From the NCBI GenBank assembly GCA_017745175.1, contig JAGHZY010000008.1, positions 92,134 through 156,133 on the forward strand: 64,000 nt of DNA. The letters run 5' to 3'. The translations under genes were made by a program, and so were the position numbers. The DNA is from Sphingopyxis sp. (lineage in GTDB: Bacteria > Pseudomonadota > Alphaproteobacteria > Sphingomonadales > Sphingomonadaceae). Shown here piece after piece: positions 26,048 to 33,092 of this stretch; the first letter of the stretch is position 1, and the number at the start of each line of letters is the position of its first letter. A model generated the notes under the pieces. The model ran no database searches. It was given only the letters and a program-made list of their open reading frames with translations, and was not told where the DNA came from.

Positions 26048-27330
26048 ACATGATGGTTTCGCGGCGGGCGCTGATGGGCGGAATGGCGCTGGCCGGCGCG
26101 GGCGCGCTGCTGCCGCGCGCGGCGTTCGCGTGGAAGGTCGACGGCGGTGCGCTCTACCCCGCGACCGATGCGTTCATCAAAGGCTTCGTCGACCGCCGCG
26201 AACTCGCCGGCACGCTCGCCGCGATCGGCAAGGGGCAGGCGGAAGCCGCATTTTTCGGCGCCGGGGTGCAGTCGATCGACCGCGCGGTGCCGGTCGGTCC
26301 CGATACGATCTGGCGTCTCTATTCGATGACCAAGCCCGTCACCGGCATCGCCGCGATGATGCTGATCGAGGATGGCAAGCTGACGCTCGACCAGCCGATC
26401 GCCGATATCCTGCCCGCCTTCGCGAACATGAAGGTGCAGAACACGCCCGACGGGTCGATCACCGACGTGCGCCCGGCAAAGGGACCGGTCACGGTGCGCC
26501 AGCTGATCACGCACACCGCGGGGCTCGGCTATGGCATCATCCAGAAGGGGCCGATCCGCGACGCCTATAACCGCGAGGGCATCTATGGCGGGCAGGTCAG
26601 CCGCCTGCCGATTCCGGGGTTTCCGAACACCCCGCCCGCGCCGAACCTCGCGGCCTTCGCCGACCGGCTCGCGACGCTGCCGCTCGTCTATGAACCCGGG
26701 ACGCGCTGGAGCTATTCGGTCGGGCTCGACCTGATGGGGCGGGTGATCGAGGTCGTGTCGGGGCAGGCGTTCGACGCCTTCCTCAAGGCGCGGATATTCG
26801 ATCCGCTGGGGATGACGAGCACGGGCTTTCGCGTCGCGGCGGGCGATGTCGCGCGCTTCGCGAGCAATTATGCGCCGGTCGGCGGCGCGCTGCTGCCGAT
26901 CGACCCCGCGACGAGTTCGATCTATCTCGACGCCCCGCCGATCCCCTATGGCGGCGGCGGGCTCGTTTCGAGCGCGCGCGACTATGACCGCTTCCTCGCG
27001 ATGCTGCTCGGCGAGGGCAAGACGGGGGATGTGCGCCTGCTGAAGCCCGAAACCGCACGGCTCGCGATGTCGAACCTCATCGCCGACAGCGTCGATCGCA
27101 AGGGGACCTTCATCGACGGGCAGGGCTTCGGCGCCGGCGGGCGGGTGTCGCTGCCGACCTCGCCGGGCGGCGCGGGCATTTTCGGCTGGGCGGGCGCTGC
27201 GGGGACGATCGGTTTCGTGCATCGCGGGCTGGGGTATCGCGCGGCGGGCTATACGCAGATCATGCCGTCCGACGCGGTGCCCTTCCAGTCGAAATTCGGC
27301 GAGACCTTCTTCCGGGATGTCGCGCGCTGA
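26044..27330 (+). CDS. Serine hydrolase of the beta-lactamase/class C fold
   Basis: 428 residues. A twin-arginine-type signal (SRRALMGGMALAGAG) predicts export folded. The active-site SxxK is SMTK near 93-96, and the second motif Y-S-x is WSYSVGLD near 223. This group includes EstB-like esterases and AmpC-like enzymes; sequence alone does not separate an esterase from a beta-lactamase, but the YSV instead of YAN and the overall context favour an esterase or peptidase-like role. It is coupled to mutY (4-base overlap) and to nudC (TGATG). Confidence 0.85.
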   Translation: MNMMVSRRALMGGMALAGAGALLPRAAFAWKVDGGALYPATDAFIKGFVDRRELAGTLAAIGKGQAEAAFFGAGVQSIDRAVPVGPDTIWRLYSMTKPVTGIAAMMLIEDGKLTLDQPIADILPAFANMKVQNTPDGSITDVRPAKGPVTVRQLITHTAGLGYGIIQKGPIRDAYNREGIYGGQVSRLPIPGFPNTPPAPNLAAFADRLATLPLVYEPGTRWSYSVGLDLMGRVIEVVSGQAFDAFLKARIFDPLGMTSTGFRVAAGDVARFASNYAPVGGALLPIDPATSSIYLDAPPIPYGGGGLVSSARDYDRFLAMLLGEGKTGDVRLLKPETARLAMSNLIADSVDRKGTFIDGQGFGAGGRVSLPTSPGGAGIFGWAGAAGTIGFVHRGLGYRAAGYTQIMPSDAVPFQSKFGETFFRDVAR

Positions 27331-28208
27331 TGCCCTTGCCGCTCGGTTTTACCGGCGCGCGCCTCGACCGCGCCGACCAGCTTCGCACCGATGCGGAGGC
27401 CTTTGCCGCCGCGGCGGCGGACCCGCGGGCACGCAGCCTTGTGCTCGACGGAATCGATTTCGTATCGGGCGAGGGCGGCGGGCTGCTGTGGGAGCCGCTC
27501 GATCCCGCCGACGACCGCGCGCCGATGCTGCTCGGGATCGACGATGCAGGAATCCCGCATTTCGTTCGCGAAGCCCCGCCGGGAGCGCGCGTAGACGCGC
27601 GGTCGCGCACCGTGATGCGGCTGCTGCCCTTGCTGTCGACCGAAGAAGCGGCGCTCTATGGCGGCGCCCGCAGCCTCGTCGACTGGCACGCGCGGCATCG
27701 CTTCTGCGCCGTATGCGGGCTGCCGACCGATCTGTTTCGCGGCGGCTGGGGCCGGCGCTGCGGCGGCTGCAATGCCGAACATTTCCCGCGCGTCGATCCG
27801 GTGGTCATCATGCTGGCCGAGTGCGACGGGCGCGTGCTCGTCGGGCGGCAGGGCGGCTTTCCGCCGGGCTTCTTCTCGGCGCTCGCGGGTTTCGTCGAGC
27901 CCGGCGAATCGCTCGAGGAAGCGGTGGCGCGCGAATTGTGGGAGGAAGCGGGCATCCGCGTTTCCGACGTCGCCTATGTGGCGAGCCAGCCGTGGCCCTT
28001 CCCCTCGTCGCTGATGATCGGTTGCCGGGCGGTCGCGACGGGCAGCGCGTTGACGCTCGACACGACCGAGATCGAGGCCGCGATGTGGGTCGACCGCGCC
28101 GAGGTGCGCGCGGCGCTCGGCGGCGAGATGGGCGCCAGCTTCATGGCGCCGCCGCCGCTGGCGATCGCGCGTCACCTGCTGGAGGGTTGGGCGGGTTTAG
28201 CCCCATAA
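27330..28208 (+). CDS. nudC: NAD(+) diphosphatase NudC
   Basis: 292 residues. A zinc ribbon with paired cysteines (CAVC near 126-129 and CGGC near 144-147) precedes the Nudix domain; the box opens GFVEPGESLEEAVARELWEE near 187 and the NudC-specific SQPWPFPSSLM follows. NudC cleaves NAD(H) and removes NAD caps from RNA. Overlap by one base with the upstream hydrolase gene makes mutY-hydrolase-nudC one coupled unit, whose theme of nucleotide damage repair fits mutY and nudC but not obviously the hydrolase. Confidence 0.95.
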   Translation: MPLPLGFTGARLDRADQLRTDAEAFAAAAADPRARSLVLDGIDFVSGEGGGLLWEPLDPADDRAPMLLGIDDAGIPHFVREAPPGARVDARSRTVMRLLPLLSTEEAALYGGARSLVDWHARHRFCAVCGLPTDLFRGGWGRRCGGCNAEHFPRVDPVVIMLAECDGRVLVGRQGGFPPGFFSALAGFVEPGESLEEAVARELWEEAGIRVSDVAYVASQPWPFPSSLMIGCRAVATGSALTLDTTEIEAAMWVDRAEVRAALGGEMGASFMAPPPLAIARHLLEGWAGLAP

Positions 28209-28211
28209 TCC

Positions 28212-28240
28212 GTCATCCCGGCCTTCGCCGGGATGACTTT
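28212..28240. terminator. Bidirectional hairpin between nudC and the DUF2497 gene
   Basis: GTCATCCCGGC and GCCGGGATGAC form a perfect 11-bp stem with a 4-base loop, followed by TTT on the plus strand. It starts 3 bases after the nudC stop and lies between convergent genes. The same core, CATCCCGGC, is a common scattered repeat of this group. Confidence 0.7.
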
Positions 28241-28263
28241 GAAATTGGAGCAAAGCGGGCTGA

Positions 28264-28707
28264 TCAGCCGCGCTTGCCGGTAATCCGGCGGATTTCCTTC
28301 GCGACCATCGCTTCGACAAGCGCCGGCAGGTTGGCGTCGAGCCATTCCTTGAGCATCGGACGCAGCGCGTCGAGCACGACGTCTTCCATCGTACGGCCGG
28401 CGACGACGGGAGCCGACACGGTGGCGGCGGCAACTGCCGGCGCAACTGCGGCGGTCAGCGCTTCGAGCGAGTGGCGTGCGGCATCGGCGCTGGCTTCGGA
28501 TACAAGATCGTCGCTCGGGAACGTCGCTCCGGTTTCAGGAACCGCTTCGGCCGCGACGGCGTCTTCGGCTTCCTGGAGGTCGAGAATGTCGTCGGCTTCG
28601 GGAACGCGAATCTCGCGCGCCGCGCCCGGAGCCTCGTCGCGCGCGATCACGCGCCGAATCGACGACAATATATCTTCCATCGACGGTTCCCGCGACATAT
28701 CGCCCAT
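28264..28707 (-). CDS. DUF2497 (PopZ-like) polar organising protein
   Basis: 147 residues. A short N-terminal helix with SMEDILSSIRRVIARDE is followed by an acidic, Ala/Glu-rich disordered middle (35-105) and a C-terminal helical region (TMEDVVLDALRPMLKEWLDANLP ...). This two-ended architecture is that of PopZ, which forms a polar matrix anchoring ParB-bound centromeres in Caulobacter. The name rests on the DUF2497 family; the linker is Glu- rather than Pro-rich. Alone between two hairpin-separated transcripts. Confidence 0.85.
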   Translation of the reverse strand: MGDMSREPSMEDILSSIRRVIARDEAPGAAREIRVPEADDILDLQEAEDAVAAEAVPETGATFPSDDLVSEASADAARHSLEALTAAVAPAVAAATVSAPVVAGRTMEDVVLDALRPMLKEWLDANLPALVEAMVAKEIRRITGKRG

Positions 28708-28784
28708 AGCAAACCCCCTAAGCCCCCACGATTACCGGGCGGTTAACCGCCTTATTACCGGTTCGGGGCGGGTCTTGCCAAGCC

Positions 28785-30272
28785 TTATTGTGGCGGGAGC
28801 AGGGGCGGGCCGACGGGAACGCCGGCGTTCGCGGCCGGAACGGCGCGCGTGTCGGTCGCGACCTGCTGCGGCGCCGGATCGTCGGCCCAGTCCCAGATCT
28901 GGCCTTTCACGCGCTTGTAATTGACCTCGGGATCGTAAAGCGCGCCGCCCTCGATGCCGAGGTCGCGCGCTTCGGCCTTGCCCATCGCCGCGAGCACCGA
29001 GAAAGCGGCGACGTAGCTGTTGCGCTGCGCCGACACGAGCTGGACCTGCGTGTTCAGATATTCCTGCTCGGCGTTCAATATGTCGAGGATCGACCGTGTA
29101 CCGACGCTGTTTTCGGCGCGCACGCCTTCGAGCGAGAGGGCGTTCGCGCTCACCGCCTGCTGCGTCGCGGCGATGATGCGCTCGTTCGCCTGCCAGGCGG
29201 CATAGGCGCCGCGCGTCTGGGCGATCACACCGCGTTCGACCTCGACATAATTTTCGATCGCCTGGCTGCTGCGCGACTGGGCCTGGCGCACCTGCGCCGA
29301 GGGACGCCCGCCCTGGAAGATCGGGATCGTCAGCGACAGCCCGGCCTGCGCGCTTTTCGTGACATTTTCCGACGTGGTGTTCTCGGGCGGTATCGAATTC
29401 AGATTGTTGGTGTAGCCGCCATTCGTGGTCGCCGACAATTTGGGCAGGCGGCTCGCGCGCGCGACGCCGATGTCGGCGCGGCTGGCGCTGACGAGCTGGT
29501 TCGCGGCGTCGATGTCGGGATTGTTGTTCAGCGCGATCGCGACGGCTTCCTCGGCGGTCGTCGGCAGGTTCGGCAATGCGGGCGGAGCCTGCAGGTCGAC
29601 CGGCGCCTCGCCGACGAGGCGGATATAGGATTCGCGGCTGGCGATCAGGTTCGATTCGGCGGTGCGAAGATCGCCCTCGGCGAGCGCGAGCCGCGCCTCC
29701 GACTGCGCGACATCGGTGCGCGTCAGGTCGCCGATCTCGAAACGGTCGCTCGTCGCCTGCAGATTGGTACGGAGGACCGAGACATTCTTCTGGTTGAGCT
29801 GAACGATCGCCTGATCGCGGATGACGTCCATATAGGCGCCGACGGTCTGCGAGAAAATGCTCGCCTCGGTCGCGCGAAGATCGGCCTGCCCGGCTTCGAC
29901 GCGGAATTTGGCCGCCTTGACCGCGTTGCGCACCGCGCCGCCCTGATAGATCGGGACGGTCACCTGGCCGCCGACGTTCACGTTACGCTTGGGCGAGAAA
30001 AAGGCGTTGCCGGGAAGGACGAGGTTTTCCTGATAATCGACGCGCGCGCCGACCTCGGGCAAGCCGCTGGCCTTCTGGATCGGCACATTCTCGTCGTTCG
30101 CACGCTGTCCGGCGCGCGCGGCGGTCAGCGTCGGGTTGTTTTCATAGGCCTTGCCCAGCGCACCCTGCAGCGTTTCCGCCTGCGCCGAAGGCGTCAGCAC
30201 CAGCGCACCGACGGCAAGGCCGGCAAGCCAGTGCGCACGGCGAAGGGTCTGCTTCCTGTTGTTGTCGTGCAT
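28785..30272 (-). CDS. tolC: TolC-family outer-membrane channel protein
   Basis: 495 residues from the ATG at 30272. The signal peptide ends at PSAQAETL. Two OEP repeats form the family's beta-barrel and helical tunnel; signatures include VPIYQGGAVRNAVKAAKFRV and IPIFQGGRPSAQVRQAQ, plus the TRSILDILNAEQEYL region near the C-terminus. TolC is the exit duct for type I secretion and efflux. The pcm-like gene is 38 bases upstream, a conserved pairing. A separate NodT-type outer-membrane protein serves the RND operon at 37.7 kb, so this one is probably the general-purpose exit duct. Confidence 0.95.
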   Translation of the reverse strand: MHDNNRKQTLRRAHWLAGLAVGALVLTPSAQAETLQGALGKAYENNPTLTAARAGQRANDENVPIQKASGLPEVGARVDYQENLVLPGNAFFSPKRNVNVGGQVTVPIYQGGAVRNAVKAAKFRVEAGQADLRATEASIFSQTVGAYMDVIRDQAIVQLNQKNVSVLRTNLQATSDRFEIGDLTRTDVAQSEARLALAEGDLRTAESNLIASRESYIRLVGEAPVDLQAPPALPNLPTTAEEAVAIALNNNPDIDAANQLVSASRADIGVARASRLPKLSATTNGGYTNNLNSIPPENTTSENVTKSAQAGLSLTIPIFQGGRPSAQVRQAQSRSSQAIENYVEVERGVIAQTRGAYAAWQANERIIAATQQAVSANALSLEGVRAENSVGTRSILDILNAEQEYLNTQVQLVSAQRNSYVAAFSVLAAMGKAEARDLGIEGGALYDPEVNYKRVKGQIWDWADDPAPQQVATDTRAVPAANAGVPVGPPLLPPQ

Positions 30273-30310
30273 GGGGATGTCAGCCTGGAACAAGGAGAGG
30301 GACGGCCTTT

Positions 30311-30973
30311 TCAGAACCGGAAACCTGCCGGAGCGGCAAAGCCGGGCAGCGGCGCGACGTCCATGTCGGCAAAGCTGCGCAGCGCGATCGTGCCGCCGAC
30401 CTTGACGCCATCGACCAGCCGCGTGACCGTGCCTTCGCGCCGGGCGGCGACGAGGCGGCCGCCTTCGGCAAGCTGCGAAACCAGCGTATCGGGAAGCGTC
30501 TCGACCGCCCCTTCGACGATGATCCGGTCGAACGGTGCGGCATCGGGCGCCCCGGCGGTCAGCGGGCCCCCGATCCAGCGGATCCGGTCGGTGGCGATCG
30601 TCGCCTTTGCCGCCGCGATCAGCTCTTCCTGCTCCTCGACCGCGTGAACCTCGGCGCCGAGCTGCGCGAGGAGCGCGGCGGTGTATCCCGTCGCACTGCC
30701 CACCAGCAGCACGCGCATGCCGGGGCGGATCGCCGCCGCGACAAGCATCCGGCCGGTGACCAGCGGCGCGTTGAGCGCGCGCCCGCCACCCAGCGCGATC
30801 GCGCGGTCCATATAGGCCACGCTCGCGAATGCGGCGGGCACATGCGCCTCGCGCGGCACGGCCGCCATCGCGCCGACGACCGCGGGGTCGGTGACGTCGT
30901 TCGTCCTGAGCTGGCTGTCGATCATGGCAGAGCGCATCTCTGCCGCCGTGATTTCGCTAAACTTCGTCGCCAT
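30311..30973 (-). CDS. Protein-L-isoaspartate O-methyltransferase family protein
   Basis: 220 residues. The SAM-binding motif I reads VLLVGSATGYTAAL, preceded by MRSAMIDSQLRTNDV, the start seen in alphaproteobacterial PCMT homologues that sit beside tolC. The family methylates isoaspartate for repair, but this subclass lacks the D-G-S/ETGSGSGYxT form of the E. coli enzyme (GSATGYTAA instead), so activity is inferred. It heads a two-gene unit with tolC. A palindrome at 31033-31056 lies in its upstream region. Confidence 0.85.
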   Translation of the reverse strand: MATKFSEITAAEMRSAMIDSQLRTNDVTDPAVVGAMAAVPREAHVPAAFASVAYMDRAIALGGGRALNAPLVTGRMLVAAAIRPGMRVLLVGSATGYTAALLAQLGAEVHAVEEQEELIAAAKATIATDRIRWIGGPLTAGAPDAAPFDRIIVEGAVETLPDTLVSQLAEGGRLVAARREGTVTRLVDGVKVGGTIALRSFADMDVAPLPGFAAPAGFRF

Positions 30974-31032
30974 CAGCCTTTTCCGATTCCCTGGGGCCTG
31001 AACCTTTGCGGGGCAGCCTTAGCCGAAGCAAT

Positions 31033-31056
31033 GCTGTATTGCAATAGTAATACAGC
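31033..31056. promoter_or_regulatory. 24-bp dyad upstream of the pcm-like gene
   Basis: GCTGTATT and AATACAGC are perfect 8-bp inverted arms with an 8-base spacer, 60 bases before the pcm-like start codon. It could be an operator or promoter-overlapping hairpin; no partner is known. Confidence 0.4.
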
Positions 31057-31147
31057 CCCGCAGCCGCATTGCCGCCGCGCATAGCTGCCATTGGGGGAAC
31101 CGCCAATCCCTCATTGCGCGCGCGGGCGGCGGGGTTCCGGCGAATCC

Positions 31148-31176
31148 TTGACAAGCCGGCGAAAGCCCCTCACTAG
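31148..31176 (+). promoter_or_regulatory. Candidate promoter of tRNA-Cys
   Basis: TTGACA (31148-31153) matches the -35 consensus; CACTAG at 31171-31176, 17 bases later, is the best placed -10 candidate. It ends 53 bases before the tRNA. Confidence 0.45.
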
Positions 31177-31229
31177 CGGCGCCGTCCAACACCCGGCCCC
31201 TCCGACAAGGATGCGGCAGTTCGGCATGA

Positions 31230-31303
31230 GGCCCGATGGCGGAGTGGTGACGCAGCGGACTGCAAATCCGCGCACGCCGGTTCGATTCCGGCTCGGGCCT
31301 CCA
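31230..31303 (+). tRNA. tRNA-Cys (GCA), CCA encoded
   Basis: 74 bases. Acceptor GGCCCGA pairs with TCGGGCC, then discriminator T and encoded CCA. Anticodon stem GCGGA/TCCGC holds a loop CTGCAAA with anticodon GCA at 31262-31264; the T arm is GCCGG-TTCGATT-CCGGC. A hairpin at 31346-31373 follows as likely terminator. Confidence 0.97.
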
Positions 31304-31345
31304 CCGAATCCGGCAAGACCACCGATCGCGGCCTGCCCCACGACA

Positions 31346-31373
31346 AAGGGCTGCCCCTTCCGGAGCAGCCCTT
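31346..31373 (+). terminator. Terminator hairpin after tRNA-Cys
   Basis: AAGGGCTGC and GCAGCCCTT are perfect 9-bp arms around CCCTTCCGGA, 43 bases past the tRNA CCA. The tail is CCATTG rather than a T run. Confidence 0.55.
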
Positions 31374-31399
31374 CCATTGTCGCGCCTGTCGCGGACAGC

Positions 31400-31468
31400 C
31401 TAGAGCCGGACCCCCGCGAGGAAGGTCATGCCCGGTTCTGCCGCTTGCGGCGTGTGACAATGAGACAT
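31400..31468 (-). CDS. Small ORF of 22 codons with a near-perfect Shine-Dalgarno
   Basis: It encodes MSHCHTPQAAEPGMTFLAGV followed by RL and TAG. The sequence before the ATG, GAAAGGAGGTGGTCGA, matches the 16S anti-Shine-Dalgarno over about 11 bases at a spacing of 7 bases, far stronger than at any other gene here. A promoter candidate lies at 31504-31531. I do not recognise the peptide; an MSHCH start could bind metal, but that is speculation. Alternatives are a leader peptide with no visible downstream gene on this strand, or a small RNA read from the other strand, whose CCACCTCCTTT would mimic the anti-SD. The rest of 31304-31640 holds only the tRNA terminator and this unit. Confidence 0.45.
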   Translation of the reverse strand: MSHCHTPQAAEPGMTFLAGVRL

Positions 31469-31503
31469 TCGACCACCTCCTTTCGCTTGTTGACGATAGG
31501 TCC

Positions 31504-31531
31504 AATGTAGGTTTTCCGGCGAGACGTTCAA
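31504..31531 (-). promoter_or_regulatory. Candidate promoter of the 22-codon ORF
   Basis: Read on the minus strand: TTGAAC (31531-31526), 16 bases, TACATT (31509-31504), four of six consensus bases in each box, placing a start site about 30 bases before the Shine-Dalgarno. It is divergent from the OsmC-like gene. Confidence 0.35.
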
Positions 31532-31640
31532 GCGGTGGTTTCCGCCGCCGGACGATGATCGGGGCATCGGTGCGCCCGCGCGCGCCGGGCGGCAGTATCT
31601 CCTTGACCGGTTCGCCGGATTCCGGTCAGAGAGGATCATC

Positions 31641-32021
31641 ATGGCTCACGGAACCGTCCGCATCGGCAAGGATCATTATCGTACCGCGATCAACGTCAGC
31701 GGCCACGATCTGGTCGGCGACGAGGGGCCGGGGCTGGGCGGCCGGAATCTGGGGCCCGCACCCTATGACTTCCTGCTCGCCGGGCTCGGAGCCTGTACCG
31801 CGATCACGCTTCGCATGTACGCCGACCGCAAGGGCTGGCCGCTCGAATCGGTCGAGGTCGGTCTGCACCTGATCAACAGGGACGGTCTCCGGATCGATCG
31901 CGTGCTGACGATCGTCGGGCTCGACGACGAGCAGATGGCGCGGCTCGCCGATATCGCCGAGCGCACGCCGGTGACGCTGACGCTGAAGGGCGGCCTGCCG
32001 ATCGACACCCGGCTCGCCTGA
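31641..32021 (+). CDS. OsmC-family protein, one-cysteine type
   Basis: 126 residues. The fold is clear: GPAPYDFLLAGLGACTAITL at about 39-58 carries the first conserved Cys (Cys52). The second Cys of OsmC/Ohr (normally CPVxxxL) is replaced: the matching stretch reads TPVTLTL. The protein is also shorter than the usual 135-190. Two-cysteine organic hydroperoxidase activity therefore looks doubtful; similar one-cysteine members exist and lack a known role. AGAGGATC precedes the ATG. It is separated by 50 bases from the TetR gene. Confidence 0.85.
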   Translation: MAHGTVRIGKDHYRTAINVSGHDLVGDEGPGLGGRNLGPAPYDFLLAGLGACTAITLRMYADRKGWPLESVEVGLHLINRDGLRIDRVLTIVGLDDEQMARLADIAERTPVTLTLKGGLPIDTRLA

Positions 32022-32052
32022 TCGGGGCACCACTGGACAAGTTGCGATCGGC

Positions 32053-32064
32053 GACTTATATACC
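32053..32064 (+). promoter_or_regulatory. 12-bp motif shared with the efflux promoter (TetR side)
   Basis: GACTTATATACC, 7 bases before the TetR start codon at 32072, recurs exactly at 32743-32754 in the efflux promoter. CCAT (32063-32066) and ATGG (32072-32075) add a short dyad; GTTATG here matches CATAAC in the efflux site in reverse. A common repressor operator is the simplest reading. Confidence 0.55.
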
Positions 32065-32071
32065 ATCCGTT

Positions 32072-32692
32072 ATGGAAATCGAAACCGTCCCTGCAAGCGC
32101 CCCGCACAAGGGCCGCCCGCGCGAATTCTGCGTCGATGCGGCGCTGGCGTCGGCGCTGCGCGTCTTCTGGTCGAAAGGCTATGAGGGCGCGTCGATGGCC
32201 GACCTGACCGAGGCGATGGGGATCACCAAACCCAGCCTCTATGCCGCCTTCGGCAACAAGGAAGCGCTCTTCAACAAGGCCCTCGACCTCTACGAGCGCG
32301 AGAAACTCGATTATATGCATGCGGCGCTCGACGCGCCGACCGCGCGCGGGGTCGCGGAGCGGCTGATGCGTGGCGCGCTCGACATGTACTCCTGTCCCGA
32401 GAATCCGAACGGCTGTCTCGGCGTCATCAGCTCGGTCGCGTGTGGCGCCGAAGCCGAATGCATTCGCGAGGCGGTGGTCGCGCGCAGCGCCGCGGCGAAG
32501 CGCGCGATGCTCGATCGCTTCGCGCGTGCGAAGAAAGAGGGCGATTTCCCGCCCGATACCGATGCCGAAGGCCTCGCGGCGTTCCTGACTGCGGTGAATC
32601 AGGGCATGGCGGTCCAAGCGGGCGCCGGCGCGACGCGTGCCGAGCTCGAACGCCTCGTCGAAACCAGTCTGAAGTTGTGGCCTGGTCGCTGA
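32072..32692 (+). CDS. TetR/AcrR family regulator of the RND efflux operon
   Basis: 206 residues from the ATG at 32072 (MEIETVPASAPHKGRPREF). The HTH covers about 15-60 with the SMADLTEAMGITKPSLYAAF recognition region. The C-terminal domain belongs to the AcrR-like class typical of efflux regulators. It lies 400 bases upstream of, and on the same strand as, the adaptor gene, and its own promoter shares a 12-bp motif with the efflux promoter, which supports autoregulated repression of both (inference). Confidence 0.88.
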   Translation: MEIETVPASAPHKGRPREFCVDAALASALRVFWSKGYEGASMADLTEAMGITKPSLYAAFGNKEALFNKALDLYEREKLDYMHAALDAPTARGVAERLMRGALDMYSCPENPNGCLGVISSVACGAEAECIREAVVARSAAAKRAMLDRFARAKKEGDFPPDTDAEGLAAFLTAVNQGMAVQAGAGATRAELERLVETSLKLWPGR

Positions 32693-33092
32693 CAGAATTA
32701 TTTTACTGACCGGTACAATATGGTCTTGACGCAGCGCAGCATGACTTATATACCGTATAGTACATAACGATAGGGCTCTCCCCCCGGGTCGGCCGCCCGA
32801 TGATGGCAATCATCGGGCGGCCGGAACCCACCACATCACTGACCCTTCCCGGGAGCGGGCCTTGCTCCGGCCGGGCGCCGATGGCGTTCGCCCGCAATAA
32901 GACGACATGGACCCGGCGCGCGCCCGACCATCGCGACGCCGAAGGATGGCCGTCCTCTTCGAAGAGGGCTGTCCTGCAACAAGGACCGATTTCATGACCC
33001 GACCGGAAGTGCGCTTCCGGCGCCGGGTTTCTGCGCCCCACTCCCTGCGGGAGTGCGGCCGACCGACACGAAGAAAAGAAGAGGGCATATCC
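32693..33092 (+). promoter_or_regulatory. Efflux promoter and long structured leader
   Basis: 400 bases without a gene. A sigma70-like promoter: TTGACG at 32726-32731 and TATACC at 32749-32754, spacing 17. The -10 region overlaps the shared motif (32743-32754) and the palindrome TATAC-C-GTATA (32749-32759). The transcript would have a 5' leader of over 300 bases with at least three perfect hairpins: 32791-32822 (14 bp, loop GGCA), 33003-33020 (CCGGAAG/CTTCCGG) and 33039-33055 (CACTCCC/GGGAGTG). The adaptor's ribosome site GAAGAGGG ends about 7 bases before its ATG. Short ORFs in the leader lack convincing codon use. Confidence 0.6.
32791..32822 (+). other. Perfect 14-bp hairpin in the efflux leader
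   Basis: GGCCGCCCGATGAT and ATCATCGGGCGGCC around the tetraloop GGCA, about 30 bases downstream of the predicted start site. Its strength suggests a stabiliser, attenuator or protein-binding RNA element. No T run follows, so intrinsic termination is uncertain. Confidence 0.6.

Noticed and set aside
31091..31510. Open frame spanning tRNA-Cys
   Set aside because: It runs through a clear tRNA with CCA and lacks a ribosome site.
32800..32997. Possible 65-codon protein in the efflux leader
   Set aside because: It begins inside the perfect hairpin, has no ribosome site and biased low-complexity content; better explained as leader RNA.
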